The translations under genes and the position numbers were made by a program. A model generated the notes under the pieces. The model did not search any database. It had not been told where the DNA came from and worked only from the letters and a program-made list of their open reading frames with translations. From Epiperipatus broadwayi (Eukaryota > Onychophora > Udeonychophora > Euonychophora > Peripatidae), in NCBI GenBank assembly GCA_028023455.1, contig JAQFVV010006294.1, positions 188,001 through 252,000 of the forward strand: DNA of 64,000 bases. Reading direction: 5' to 3'. Of the stretch, positions 1 to 11,680 are shown piece after piece; position 1 is the stretch's first letter; the number at the start of each line of letters is the position of its first letter.

Positions 1-2475
1 AATAAATTCATGATAAAATATTCATGAATTTATATATATTACAATTGCGTGGATTGTGCGTATATATTTGTAAATATTTAAATATATATAATTTTCGAAA
101 GTTTCATTGCGTCGGGAATACTTGTTTTTTTTTTTGTACTTTTAAATAATTTGTTAAAGTTTGCGATTAAAAGCTACATTCCTTCCATGGGCTTTCAAAT
201 TCTCAAAAACAACAGTAAAGTTTTATTAATTAAAAAAAGATAAGAATTCAATTTCTAATTAAAATCATTTCAGATTTTAAGAATTCATTTTCTAATTGGG
301 AAAGGAATTCAAAAAAATTAGTCTAATTAGGAAAGGAATTCAATAATTAGTTTGAAAGCCTTACCGAAGGAATGTATTGGAAAACAACTAATTGATAATA
401 AAATGAGCGCTAGCCTTAAGGCATCTGGACAATATATATAGCCCTGAAAAGTCAGAAAAAAGAAAAGATCAAGCTTTGTTGTAGAGTAGTGCAGTGAACT
501 CTGTGCGTATAATAATTGTATTTCATCATGATAGTCGGCTAAAACATCAGGAATCTGGCTACGGTTCCTAAAGTCCCGAGAAATCATCACTGGAGCTGCT
601 GAACCTTTTCCGGATCGATCATTCTGCTAACATCATGAAAAGCTACTAAAATGCTATTCCAATAATCAACCAAATGGTGCCTACGTTTTAACAACCTGGA
701 GGTGTGACTTAAGGACCAGCACGGAAGGGGTAATATATGTTTCTATAATGAACGTTAAACTTTCTGGCCAGTTCGAACTTTATTTTACACTCCTCCTTAT
801 TAAGAGCTCTTTTATTCTTTAATGTAAAATCTTTGTAACACCCTTTATTTCTAAAATGCTACTGTAAATATATAACGTAATTCTTTAAATCTCTAGTCTT
901 TAAACTTTTCTTTTCTTACCTGGCGGTTCGTTTAATATATATATGTTAGTGTGTTTTTTTTAATGTCGTATTTAAAAATTATATGCCAATAATCTTTCGA
1001 CTCGATGAGCTCCTTGATTCCATTTGCCTCACGCAAATAATATAACATTAATTTCAAATAGTAATTCTCGCCCATTAGAACTAAATTTATAAGTTCTATT
1101 AATCATCGAGTCAAAGGAAAATATTACATGTTTACTATTTTTATAATGAGCTAATAATTTATTATTAGCTCAATTTTTCACCTATGTCCCCAGCTCCTAT
1201 CTAAGTTATAAGTATTTATATATATTCACATAATGTTAAATGATTTTCTTGTTCCACTAATATTTATTTATGCAAATATAATCTTTAATGTCTTATTGCA
1301 AAAAGGGTCGATAAAGGGTTAAATGTATTTTAATTCCACTTTTGTTATTTTATATTAATATTCAGGAAGGGCACGATATTAAGGCATAGTTAACATAGTT
1401 TCCAATACTTTCAAATAGTTTTCTTAAAGCTCGTTTGACTTTAATTAATTGGTCAAGTCATCACGTAGAGCATTCTACATGGGTTTTATTTTCAACGATG
1501 ACTACCAAGTCATCATCATCAAACGTTGCTGACGTAGGGCCATCTTCCGCTCCGTTAGGCTGGTCGGTGATCATTCTCTTATTTAAATTTTTCCAGGAAG
1601 AAAATACTTCCTTTCCGATTCATTAGTCAAAGGGCGTAAGACTTGCCAAATGCAAGCCGCCATAAGACTTCGATCATCGACTAGCGATCATCTTTAAATT
1701 TGACTCTCTGCCTCGTAATTCGTCAAGCACCGTTGCATTTTTGTCCCGGTAAAACCCGCTCCGTACTCGTAATTCGTGATGAAGTGATTTAAATTAAAGT
1801 CGAACCAATTCTCAAATATGTTTAATTAAATAAGTTTTCAAATAAAGATTAAAGTTATGCCTTAAAATACGTTTTGCTCTTCATGAATAGATTTCCGAAT
1901 GTGAAGATAAATCTCATATTCCACCGTAATAAAATTAGAACAATCATTTCCGTTCTAAATAAATACCTTTATCCACCTTTATATTTTCTTGTTGGGGGCA
2001 TAGACATAGAATTCCAATATTGCGTAATTTCCATTGGCATATGATAAGGACCGCTACTCTGATTATATTTATAAATGCTTTTAAAGACTAGAGGTAACTA
2101 ATGCTATTTATATTTTATTGAACAAAACAAATTATTATTAGTATTAAATATTTTCTAACATACTTGGTTTCTTAGTTCATCATTCTTTTGATAATTATTT
2201 AAATGTTAATACTCGCTGTCTGTGTTGGCAACCCGAACATACATATGATTCGATTTATAAGATTATTCAAAGTATATAAATTCTTAGATATGAGTGTTAC
2301 TCAGGAATCTCTAGTCCTCACCAACCGTTGAGCTAGTTCTTGGCGCATAGCACTGTGCCGTCGATTTCTGCTATCTGAGCTGTTAAGTTGGGTTTGAATT
2401 CAGTTTTGGTTAAGCTGAGTTTGAATCCGATTTGACTTGCGGTGGTGGTGGTTTTTGACCGGTACAGTATCCCCC
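1..2475 (+). mobile_element. LTR-like sequence, left end outside window
   Basis: No protein domain is visible. Two things suggest a long terminal repeat. A TATA run at 433-440 is followed by a purine-rich stretch (about 447-470), the layout seen at the TATA box of the 29984-32156 LTR. The segment ends in GACCGGTACAGTA (about 2458-2470), which nearly repeats the end of the 29984-32156 repeat (GACCGGCACAGTA at 32147-32159). This suggests a diverged relative whose internal region begins near 2470 and has been lost or replaced by the Penelope fragment. There is no second copy in the window, so it could be a solo LTR or an unrelated sequence with a chance match. Confidence 0.3.
433..440 (+). promoter_or_regulatory. 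TATA-like box of putative LTR
   Basis: TATATATA followed within about 40 bases by a purine-rich segment and then a less AT-rich stretch. This is like the promoter/R region of the LTR at 30634. The sequence is weak evidence in an AT-rich genome. Confidence 0.2.
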
Positions 2476-2529
2476 ATTTTTCAAGGTAAGTCTATTTTTG
2501 TGCGATTTCTTTTGTGCATATTTTCTGAG

Positions 2530-3440
2530 GAACCTATCTACAGCATAAAACGAGACCCAGGTGTACTATAAATTTGCTTGTAGAGGAATTAAATAATTTG
2601 AATGTCTTGAAATGGACTATTGAAAAGGAACAGGACAAAAGTATTAAATATTTGGATTTAATTATTACAAGAGATGAAAGTATATTAAAATATAAATTAA
2701 TAATCAAGCTGTTGCAAAAAAAGGGGATATATAAATTGTAAATCAAAAGTACCAATTATGCATAAGATGGCAAGTTTTAGATCTTTTTTGTTTCGTAATG
2801 AAAAATTATGTCGCTATCAAAGAGATAAACTGAAAAATATTGAGATATTTACCAAGGAATTGCTTGATGTTGGTTATAAAATGGAACAAATAAACAATAC
2901 TTTATGTCAATTTAAAAAGAGTTATAACGGTTTAAAGGAAATGAAGATTGATAGTAAACAATGGACATCTATTTCAATTATTTCAAATTCACAAATGAAA
3001 TTTTTTAACGATATATATATAAGAACGTGTTTAATGTTTCATTCTATGTTCCAAACAATGTTAATAAATTAATGAATAATTCTAAGGATGTCATACCTGT
3101 CAAGCAGAAAAGTAATATTGTATATCAAATTTTTTGTGAATGTATGTTATCATATATAGGTAAATCAAGGTGTATTGTGAAGAGATTAAAGGAGCATGAA
3201 CTGTTATATAAACGTGTAAAAAGTATGAATAATGATGATTTAATGACTGCTTCAGTTTTCTTTGATCATGAAAAAACATGTAAATATAAATTTAAATTTG
3301 ATATTGGAAAGTGTGAAAATTCTTCATGAAGAGAGAAACCATAATAAAAGAAAAATTAAGGAGGCAATTTTATAAATGGGAATAAAATGCATTTAATAAA
3401 TAGACAAGCTGCTAACATTAAAATACGGGATTCGTGGGAT
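2530..3440 (+). mobile_element. Penelope-like retroelement fragment (RT C-terminus + GIY-YIG endonuclease)
   Basis: This is the 3' coding part of a Penelope-like element, 5' truncated. From about 2577 one frame encodes the region just after the RT palm (contains the KYLDLII motif at about 2645-2667). The frame ends at a stop near 2740 and resumes as HKMASFRSFLFR at 2761. A +1 shift near 3030 leads to the endonuclease: in the open frame starting 3027, VYQ (residues 32-34), YIG (43-45) and R53 within KRLKEH match the GIY-YIG fold, spaced as in Penelope elements. At least two frame breaks and loss of the RT core make it inactive. The family is clear; its subclade is not. Confidence 0.85.
3027..3329 (+). 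pseudogene. GIY-YIG endonuclease domain of Penelope-like element
   Basis: A 100-codon open frame whose second third carries the GIY-YIG signature (VYQ...YIG, then the catalytic-type arginine in KRLKEH) and a later FFDHEKTCKYKFKF stretch, where the family has a conserved His and hydrophobic strand. In intact elements this nuclease nicks target DNA to prime reverse transcription. The start codon is not real: the domain is the C-terminal part of a longer polyprotein whose upstream frame (2758-3072) overlaps it by a frameshift. Confidence 0.8.
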
Positions 3441-3703
3441 TTGAATTGATGTTGTTTGCTTCGACTTTGATTTTTGAATTTAATGGCAGTTGAGGCAGAT
3501 TTAAGAAATTAACAGAAAGTACTTCTGCAGATTGAAAGACTGTTTATAATAGTTTATTACCATTATATTTTTTTTTTATTATTATAATTACAATTTTGTT
3601 CTAATTAACTGACATTTTATTTATATTATATACATATAAACTTTAAATGGTCAAATTTCAATCTTAAAAATTTATCTATAATGTTGTCTTTTTATAAAAT
3701 TAC
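3441..3703. other. AT-rich spacer, no gene seen
   Basis: AT-rich sequence after the Penelope fragment, including a T run near 3570. Nothing recognisable. Confidence 0.5.
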
Positions 3704-3803
3704 AAATAATCAATCTTAAACAAAACTGAAACAGACAACTAAATATAATTTTCATTTATATGTAGTTGTCTATTTTAATTTTGTTTTATTAGATTGATTA
3801 TTT
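3704..3803. repeat. Imperfect inverted repeat (hairpin)
   Basis: The left arm 3704-3741 and right arm 3763-3803 are near reverse complements: both give AATAATCAATCT... and ...AGACAACTA when read outward-in, with small indels. The spacer is about 21 bases. It resembles a small MITE or a decayed terminal-inverted-repeat element; no target duplication was resolved. Confidence 0.55.
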
Positions 3804-3805
3804 TT

Positions 3806-4135
3806 ATATATACTGTAATTAGAACTTAGGATTTTTCAGTCTATTCATCCTCCACTCAAGCAACTGATACACATAACTACATTACATACACGTGAAAAAA
3901 ATACCTGATCCCCAATATATGTTATTTCATGCAGAACCAGCACTCACCAGTTGGGCCAGATCATAATCTCCCACACATATATACAATCAGTGCTAGGCTT
4001 TATATTAAGATAGCAATTCCTCAAATTTTAATGGACAGGCTTCAATCTTCTCACCCTTCCAACAATTCAACTGTCCATTTTCTTGAAAAACCAACAATGG
4101 AATACTCAAAACCATTGGTGTATTTGATATTCTAG
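3806..4135 (+). repeat. Single-arm copy of the foldback repeat family
   Basis: This segment has the same succession of blocks as 4270-4555: TTTTTCAGTCTATTCATCC, CCCCAATATA, CAGAACCAGCACTCA, AGATCATAATCTCC and TTTAATGGACA. It ends near a TTTGATATT block. It is a direct copy of one arm of the adjacent foldback element, with many differences. Confidence 0.75.
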
Positions 4136-4246
4136 TCATACCCATGTAGACACTACATCAATCTAACTCATATTATCAAACTATTATGTATCCATATATA
4201 TTAATCATGGAGAGATGGGCTGAACTTATATTAAGATTTAATGTAA

Positions 4247-4930
4247 TTTGCCTATACTATTTCCTATACATATAATTAGAGGGATTTGAACTCAAGATTT
4301 TTCAGTCTATTCATCCTCCACTTCATGTAAAAAAATGTATGACCCCCAATATACATATTTTGTGCAGAACCAGCACTCATCAGTTGGGTCAGATCATAAT
4401 CTCCTACACATATATACAATCAGTGCTCAGTTATAATTAAGATAGCAGTTTCTCAAACTTTAATGGACATTTAATCTTCTCATCCTTCCAACTATTTAAC
4501 CATTCATTTCATGAAAAACCAAGAATGGAATGCTCAAAGCTCTTATTGTATTTGATATTGTTAGATCAACATAATGTCTATATGAATATGACTACAATAT
4601 CAAATCCAGTAAGGGCTTTGAGTGTTCTATCATTGGTTTTTCCATGAAATAGATAGTTGAATAGTTGGAAAAGTGAGAAGATTGAAGCCTATCCATTAAA
4701 GTTTGAGGCATTGCTATCTTAATATAAACGGAGCATGTATATATGTTCGGAGATTATGATCTGGCTCAACTGATAAAGTGCTGGTTCTGCATAACATATG
4801 TATATTGGGGATCACACATCTTTTTCACAAGTATGTAGTCTTGTATATCAATTGCTTGAGATGGAGTGGAGGGTGAATAAACAGAAAAATCCTGAGTTCA
4901 AATCCTTCTAATTACATATATAGGAAATAG
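4247..4930. repeat. Foldback element with ~300-360-bp inverted arms
   Basis: The left arm (about 4253-4555) and right arm (about 4590-4928) are reverse complements over nearly their full length, with a short central spacer around 4556-4600. The right arm read on the plus strand has a perfect match to the Pol III A-box consensus (TGGCTCAACTG, 4762-4772) and a near B-box (AGTTCAAATCC, 4895-4905). The spacing, about 120 bases, is longer than in a tRNA. A transcript through the element would form a long hairpin. Blocks shared with 42998-44309 (CATCAGTTGG, TTTAATGGACAG, TTCAATCT) show that the two loci belong to one superfamily. Confidence 0.75.
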
Positions 4931-5159
4931 TCAGTATATATATATAATTACAATTTCATATTCATCTTTTAAACGACTGATTATAATACTGTTGTATTCT
5001 TAAATCATATTTAACTTTTTTCAATTTTTTAACATTTGAGCTTAAGAAATCTTTTGTGTATTCAGCATAGTCATTTTTAAATAGAAATCTTATACATCTT
5101 TCATTTGTTTATGCCTTTGTTCATAAGTGCTTTCAATGAGTTAAAAAAACCAAAATTAA
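4931..5159. other. AT-rich spacer, no gene seen
   Basis: A TA dinucleotide run near 4936-4950, then AT-rich sequence. Nothing recognisable. Confidence 0.5.
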
Positions 5160-5640
5160 AGACTACTATCAACAACCAAATCTGCAGCCTCCAGAATACC
5201 ACGATACAACTCATTTGCAAAAACAATCAAGCTCTAATTATTTTCCTCAACAAATATTATTTTTGAGATTACCTGAACTGCTGGAATCTACTTATTAAGG
5301 TTGTTGAAATCAATGCATCTCTTGGTTATTTTTTCAGCTTCAAATAACAGGCACATATATCTTCATCTATATTAAGTAGTCAATAATCACTGCATGGCAA
5401 TACAATTAATATTTCTATAATTTCATTATTAATTTTTGATTAATCATTTTTCATTTAGATAAACATAAATGCTGAACAAAGAATTGGGCTCTTCATTATT
5501 TTTTTCACTTACTAAGCTAATCAAGTCAATGATTTCAAAATTTCAACTTTCTAAAATTTTGGAATACAACTTATATATTTCCTCAGCTATACAAATCTAA
5601 ATTAATTCACATTTTGTATATTAGTTTTTAAACAAGGTAG
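5160..5640 (-). pseudogene. Possible eroded coding segment, unrecognised
   Basis: On the minus strand one frame reads protein-like stretches separated by only a few stops, for example KIIFVEENN and ANELYRGILEAADLVVD between about 5160 and 5260, and DLISLVSEKNNEEPN near 5490-5540. Composition is less AT-rich than the flanks. I cannot assign a family. It may be a decayed transposon ORF or a processed pseudogene, or chance. Confidence 0.2.
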
Positions 5641-5698
5641 CTAAAAAAGACTATAATAATGAAATATATAATATTTAAAGGATTATATATATATATAT

Positions 5699-8600
5699 TG
5701 TGACGGAAACACGGCGATCGAATGCTAAATTCCTTTTTATTTATATATAATACGGATTTCTTAAAATTCAAAATTGTCCACCTTCCGCTATTGCAAGCAG
5801 AGAGAACATATGGACATAAACGAATCTATATCCATACTTGCCCGAACCTGTGACTATATGGATATATCTTTCCCGGACAACTGTCTCCCAACTGCTGTAA
5901 TATTTAAAGAATTACAGTGCTTGGATAATTTATAAATTTAAATGTGATCAAGAATATTGCCCACTAGCCTCAAGTGTTCTTTTAGTACTCAAAATGGAGT
6001 AATAATTATCACCTAAACCCCTACGGATATATTACTGTCTGGAATAGCGAAGAATGAGACGAAACAGATAAAATAATTAAGAAATATTTAATATAACAAA
6101 TAAACAACAAAAAATCAATTGAAATATTTACACACAATAAAAACAAATCATTGGATATAATGCTACGAGTAAATATATAAAAAAAATATCCTATAAATGA
6201 TTATACATTTATAGTTGTCATTCCATATATTAGAAAAGAATCTAATTATTGTCTATATCACTAATATCTGGAATTGGCAATTGTTTTAAATTAAAGATAT
6301 ATGCACATATGTCTATAAAGGTGTGATATATAATTTACCGAGGTTTTCCTTAGTCTCTGACGTGAGTTAAGGTCCTGCTGACCGTCATGTGGATATTCCT
6401 CCACTTTTTTAGCAGGGAACAGTCGCTCTTAGGTTGGATTTGGTTTGTGGTGACTTCTCCGTATTAGGACATCAAGGACATGGCAAGCGGATCATCCGGC
6501 AGGTGCTACATCAGCAGTTGTTACATGGCGACGGGAACCGTTCGAGCATGGTGAGTCTGAATTGGCCATTGACTGAGATGGCCCTTACCACACATTCTTG
6601 AAGTGTCACTTATGTTAGAAATAATTTTCCTGTTCATACAATGATCCGTTTCTACGTTGGAGTCCTTCCACTCCGTTGCTGTTTTTCTCTCGTTTTTTTT
6701 TTTTTACTTTGAAGGATTCTTATGTCTGCTTTCTACTCGATTATATCTGCTTATTCTCAGAGCAGTGTCTTCACCAAAGTCTTGACGGGAACTGTCCTAG
6801 AACTCCAGTAATTTTTAATAAATTTTTTTTTCACATTCTTTTATTCTCTTGATTCTTTTGTTAGTAGTTTTCCATTCTCACCTTTCCTTTTTAATACGTC
6901 TTCAGCAATTTATACAAATTTACTTTTATACAATCTCATAGCAATATTTACATTTATTCCTTATTTCTTTTCTTTTCCTTTTAATAAAATAAATTTTTAA
7001 TAAAATGATTTTTATTTTGACAAGCATTAATTATTGCTGTCTTTATCCCTACTCTATACATACTCTACACACGCATTTCGTTTGATTGTCAAAATGTGTA
7101 CTTTTATGGAATAGATCCTTATCTTTTGTCATGTTTTAAATTCTATTTTCATCTGATTTAACCTCTTCAAACTTTTACTTTTCCTTATAAATCATTTTTT
7201 AATCCTTATTTTGATCATATTTCCTCTTTCATTTTTTTTTATCTTAAACCAAATAGGCGATTTTCAATATTTCTACATTTAAATATTTCTATTTTACCAA
7301 AATCTTAACTTTGGAGGGTAAAAGATAAGAATCTTTCGATTCTATTTCCCTCTCTTTATTAATTAAGACATTTCTTTCTTCATGGGTTTTAATTCTTTTA
7401 CTAGTATCCAAAAAAAAAACCCACAATATTTAATATTATTTAATGTTAAATATATATGTGTGGTCGCAGTATGTGCGATCATCACAATATATTATACATA
7501 CATATTGAAACAGTAAGATTCGCATTCAAATCTTAAGTTTCACCTTTTTCTATCGTCTCTCACTCACAGCTCTATCCTACCCAAATTTAAACTTTTTTGG
7601 TATCGAATTGTGTGTGTAGCAATATTAAAAATGAATAAATATATGTAAAATCCACCAAGAACACACACATGTTTCGATAACAAATTTAAAGCATTAGATA
7701 AAAATAATTAATGTAATTTGTATTTTTTTTTTAGTATATAAACATATATAATTTTAACCATTTACTTTAAATTATAAAGTTTGTTATTTATTGCTTTGAA
7801 TTTCATTTAATAATTTTAGAAATTTGATTGTATGTTCCCTTTTGTATTTGAACTTTTAATAGTAACGGTCAGTGAGAGATAATAGATTAATTAAAAAGAA
7901 AAATTCCCTAAAATCTAATTACGAAAAATGTAAATGTAAAATAAAATCGAACAATAGAAAAGCAGCTTTCTATATAAATTAAACATATAAGAATGTATTG
8001 ATTATCCTCGGGGCAAATGATTGAATCCAAAATAAAATATAACAAAAAGTAAAAAGATAAGATCAAGAAAGGAGGACATTTTGGACTTTTCTCAGAACTT
8101 TCAGTTGATCTTTAGCTGTGTTTTTGATCAGTTGAGAGTCTCCAAATATATATATTGATTTACTTGCCACAGTATGCGTGAGTAGAAAGTGCCAAAGACT
8201 ATTCTCCCCGCAGATGGTCGATTGTCTGCCACGAACCTACACCCGTGCCTTCCATAAAATCAACCAAAAGGATCTGCTGCCCACAATCAGAAAGCTGCTG
8301 CTGCTATTCAAATAGCTAAATCACCTAAATGCTGGAAAGAACTGCTACTGCTGGAATCATGAACAATTTGCTATTGACCGCTGATTCGGAAAACATCGTA
8401 TAAAACAGGTACCTGTATCCAAATTCTCTAGAGTATTCTAAATAACCACACTATAGATCGTTCTATATAACTTGTAAACTATAACTTGTAAAATTATAAT
8501 CTGTAAAACTGAATTTAATTATTAATTCATTCTGTAAATTTCTTTAATAATCTAGCTTGCCTAATTCTATCTTTCTTGAGTATGTATTTCTAAAATTTAC

Positions 8601-10060
8601 ATTTTATTATCTAATTATAGCATGCTCTTAATTTTCTAAATATAAATCCATGATTGCTTGAAACAGTGGATGCATGTCAAATCCTCATTAATATTTACTT
8701 CCATAAATTATTTAATATTTTCATATAAATCGACACGTATTCAATGCTTCATTTATTGTAATACAGGGATCTACTACTTAACAAATGGCCAACATATTAG
8801 TTATTAATACTCCCCTAGTTTACCTATTGTTTTTATATTTTATTAAAATTTAATTAATAATTCCGTAAATTGCATTTCTTTGAGAGTCATAAACGTTCTT
8901 TATTAAATGTTGATGATGTAGGGCCGAGTTATAAAGTATATTAAATTTTAGCATAATAATCTGTACATTATACATGTGTTATGTTTTGGAGACGCGATGA
9001 TCCATTACAAGCCTTGAATACTCCAGATTCTTTAGGATTAAAATTAATCCCAGTCACCCTACACAAGTGGACAAAATGAATGTTCCCGTAGGGCTTGATG
9101 ACCGTCATGCAGCTAGGAAGTAATCATGGTACGAACCACTTGCCTCTAGTTATGTTTATGTGACACCTTATCTCCATGGGCCTACAGCAAACGCCAGCCC
9201 ATTCTTATAAACTCATTCACGGCTTCGCAGTTTCAATATACTGCCACCCTCATATCGCCTTTCTAGACATACCACGTATCTTTAATTATTAACTTTCTTA
9301 TTCTATATATAGCTCTGTTTCTACATTAATGACATAACTCACTCTCAAATAAATGTCCGTATTTATAATTTCTTTAATTAAATAAATATATATATATATC
9401 TGCCACTACTATTATAAATCCTAATTTAGACTCTTGCATTGTAAAAATATAAATCCCGAAGGCATGCTCTCGAAATACTTGCTCGAGAATTTTAGGTAGC
9501 TAGATTACGTCAGCTATACAAATAAATATCTGTTTTTAATATCTAACAGTATCGGAAAATCCTGCTACTGATATTTTAAATCTTACCAAATATTATTAGT
9601 TAAATGATTTATTATTAAAATGTTTTAAATAAATAATTTCAAACTATATGTTTGTCGTTACATCTTTATTTATTCGATACACATTCCATATAATATTTCC
9701 TCGATTCTGTAAAATTTAAATATTTAATATTAATGTTATTATTGGCTAACTCGAAAATAAATTCTTGATTCTCTTGCATCTCTCTGATCACCATGGCTAA
9801 AGAAGTATTTACTAATGTAGCATCAGCTGCGTTGTTTCGTAGATTGTATTGTGGAACCGATAAACTATGTTCGAACTCAGTACTATGGGTAGCTTCGCTA
9901 TCTAGATGGTGCTGCAGTTCTGTGTGGTGGTCGACTTCTGCACTACGTTAACGAATCACATGTTTCTGACTGTTAAAATATATAATAAAGATTCATAAAA
10001 CTAAACTGCTAGAATTCTTCCATAACCATGGTTCCATCTATTAACAAATAGACCTTTTCA
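5699..10060. other. 4.4-kb stretch without recognisable gene; possibly LTR-derived
   Basis: No coding domain seen in six frames. The segment starts with TGTGACGG at 5699, a typical LTR 5' end, and contains moderately GC-richer islands (6330-6620, 8140-8420, 9000-9240, 9770-9960) among AT-rich DNA, as LTRs of this window do. I could not find a matching second LTR or an end with target duplication, so LTR origin is only a suggestion. T-rich runs at about 6690-6710 and 7720. Confidence 0.3.
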
Positions 10061-10072
10061 AGTGAAATTCAA

Positions 10073-10700
10073 CTAAACATACCATCTATATATACCAAAC
10101 AAAATAGCCATCCCATCATTCACTCCAAACCCCAACTTCCTTTTAATATCAAAGGGTATCTTCATGAGATTGATGAACTCAGATTCAAAATATTTTATCA
10201 GCACAATATCTTTTGCTCTTCTTTTCAACTCACTTTTTTCATAAAAGATAATATCTGCATTTGTCAAATAATATTTTATGACCTGTATTCACTTCATGAA
10301 TACAGAAAACTGAGTTATATTTATTTTTAACTCTACCCTTATAAACTTTAACTCTTCCATTAAGACATAGTTTACTCTGACCTATATAAATTTTATAACT
10401 ACTACAAAGAATCTTATAAACTACTCAAGGAATAGATTTACAATCAATAAACTGTTTTGAATTTAAATTCAGACCTTTCTTTCAAGCCACTTTCATACCA
10501 CCCAATAAAAAACTATTCTTATAAATCAATTTACTAATTAATGACTTATATGGCAAAGAAATAAACTCTTTATTCTCATTAACACTGAAATATTTATTAT
10601 TAACAGATCTATAGTTATTTTTACTAAATATAATATTCCTAATAAATTTATTATTATATCCTAACTCAATATAGTCCGAAGCAAACTAACTCCTCTGAAT
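10073..10700 (-). mobile_element. Penelope-like fragment, GIY-YIG region (minus strand)
   Basis: On the minus strand, from about 10690 downward, frames read the RT C-terminal linker (NKEFISLPYKSLISKL near 10510-10560) and then a GIY-YIG nuclease. VYKILCSSYKIYIGQ lies at about 10380-10425, followed by GR, an H-rich segment (CIHEVNTGHKI near 10285-10320) and the C-terminal stretch in the open frame 10267-10073 (DIIFYEKSELKRRAKDIVLI). The spacing matches Penelope endonucleases. Stops and a frameshift near 10270 break the reading frame. It is 5' truncated with no RT core. It sits in the intron downstream of the pyrophosphatase exon, in the same orientation as that gene. Confidence 0.75.
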
Positions 10701-11068
10701 TTATCATGCACCAATTTTGTTTTTAAACTTTAAAGCACATCTGTTAACAGAACTCTATTCTATTAGCTCACCACCTGGATGCAAATGATTAAATTTTACA
10801 AGACTTTTCATCACATTAAATTTTTATGAATAAAATAATTTGAATCTATTCTTCTTTTCTAAGCTAAATCATAATCCATGAAAATACAAGTGAACCTATA
10901 ATGTTTGAGTTAGAGGATATCTTATACATTGTATATATTTATTGACCAGTTATAAAATAAATGAATAAATGCCGAAAAATTCTAAATTTTATAACTAATT
11001 AAGATAATACAATAAAAATTTAAAGTAATTTAAAAATTATTTAAAAATGAATAATAAATACTGGTTAC
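10701..11068. other. Intron sequence 3' of pyrophosphatase exon
   Basis: AT-rich, no gene. It holds the 5' splice donor for the exon above it (GT at 11067-11068 on the minus strand) and nothing else recognisable. Confidence 0.6.
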
Positions 11069-11188
11069 CTGAGGAAGAGCCCCATAATTCCAGATATAGC
11101 CATGATGAGGAAAACAATTATGAACATAACGTAACTTGTTTTTTTTAACATCTTGTTTAATAGGATTTAATTTTTCTTTTGTAGCAAT
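11069..11188 (-). CDS. PPA1: Internal exon of soluble inorganic pyrophosphatase
   Basis: A 120-base, phase 0-0 exon encoding 40 residues, reading from [16 protein letters not shown] through [20 protein letters not shown]. This matches the region of family I soluble pyrophosphatases (PPi + H2O to 2 Pi, Mg2+-dependent, cytosolic or mitochondrial) just before the TWEDP and GDNDPID metal-binding segments. The AG acceptor is at 11189-11190 and the GTAACC donor begins at 11068, right after CAG. There is no stop, frameshift or missing residue, so this is probably a live exon and not a retrocopy, since it ends exactly at introns. The preceding exon (ending in the KME-equivalent) and the following one (TWEDP) were not found, so the flanking introns probably run to or beyond the window ends. 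PPA1 versus its mitochondrial paralogue PPA2 is not decided. Confidence 0.92.
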
Positions 11189-11542
11189 CTAAATCAATGT
11201 AAAATATAAAATTTACATTTTATTATAAAAAAGTAGCAATTGTTTTTTTTATTATTATTATTAAAAAAAGCATCCAATAATTAATTTTAATTTTATATAG
11301 TTCTGTCATAGTGGTGCATTTACTATTATATAATGATCAAGTAATGAGATGAAAGCAATCAACTTATATTTACAATAATGAAATATATTTAATAAAAACA
11401 TTAATCTTGACAGCAAAGCAAATTAAATAAAAACAAGAGAGAAAAAAAAATCAACATTATTAAGATTGGCAGTCATTTCATAGGTAAAAAAATTTTAATA
11501 GTCCATCATAAAGCTAAAGTCTTTCCAGCTTAAAAAACAATA

Positions 11543-11556
11543 AAATTAGAGACTAG
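11543..11556. repeat. Target-site duplication, left copy, of SINE
   Basis: AAATTAGAGACTAG, identical to 11667-11680 on the other side of the SINE. Confidence 0.9.
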
Positions 11557-11666
11557 TCTTGCGTTGTTAGCCGAGAGGTATCGCAGCCGCCATGCAAGCA
11601 AGTAGTTGGTTGCAGACGGTTGTGGGTTCGCGTCCCGGCCGATGCTATGACATAGGGAAAAAAAAT
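11557..11666 (+). mobile_element. tRNA-derived SINE
   Basis: A short retroposon of about 110 bases with an internal Pol III promoter: A-box TAGCCGAGAGG (11568-11578, perfect to consensus) and B-box GGTTCGCGTCC (11625-11635, one change). It ends in an A-rich tail (about 11657-11666) and is bracketed by perfect 14-base target duplications (AAATTAGAGACTAG). GC content is strikingly higher than the surroundings. The D-arm-like segment resembles a tRNA of the long-variable-arm class, but the anticodon region is not interpretable. The perfect duplications imply a relatively recent insertion. It lies in the intron upstream of the pyrophosphatase exon, opposite in orientation. Confidence 0.9.
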
Positions 11667-11680
11667 AAATTAGAGACTAG
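11667..11680. repeat. Target-site duplication, right copy, of SINE
   Basis: AAATTAGAGACTAG, identical to 11543-11556. Confidence 0.9.

Noticed and set aside
327-590. 87-codon minus frame as a gene
   Set aside because: No recognisable domain or splice context; lies in LTR-like sequence and is within the range of chance frames for this many stop-poor windows.
5160-5640. Aminotransferase pseudogene
   Set aside because: A short stretch vaguely resembles the segment before the catalytic region of alanine aminotransferases, but stops are many and no diagnostic motif is present.
5699-9661. A complete LTR from TGTGACGG (5699) to CGTTACA (9661)
   Set aside because: Nearly 4 kb would be unusually long, no second copy exists and no target duplication is visible; only the start looks LTR-like.
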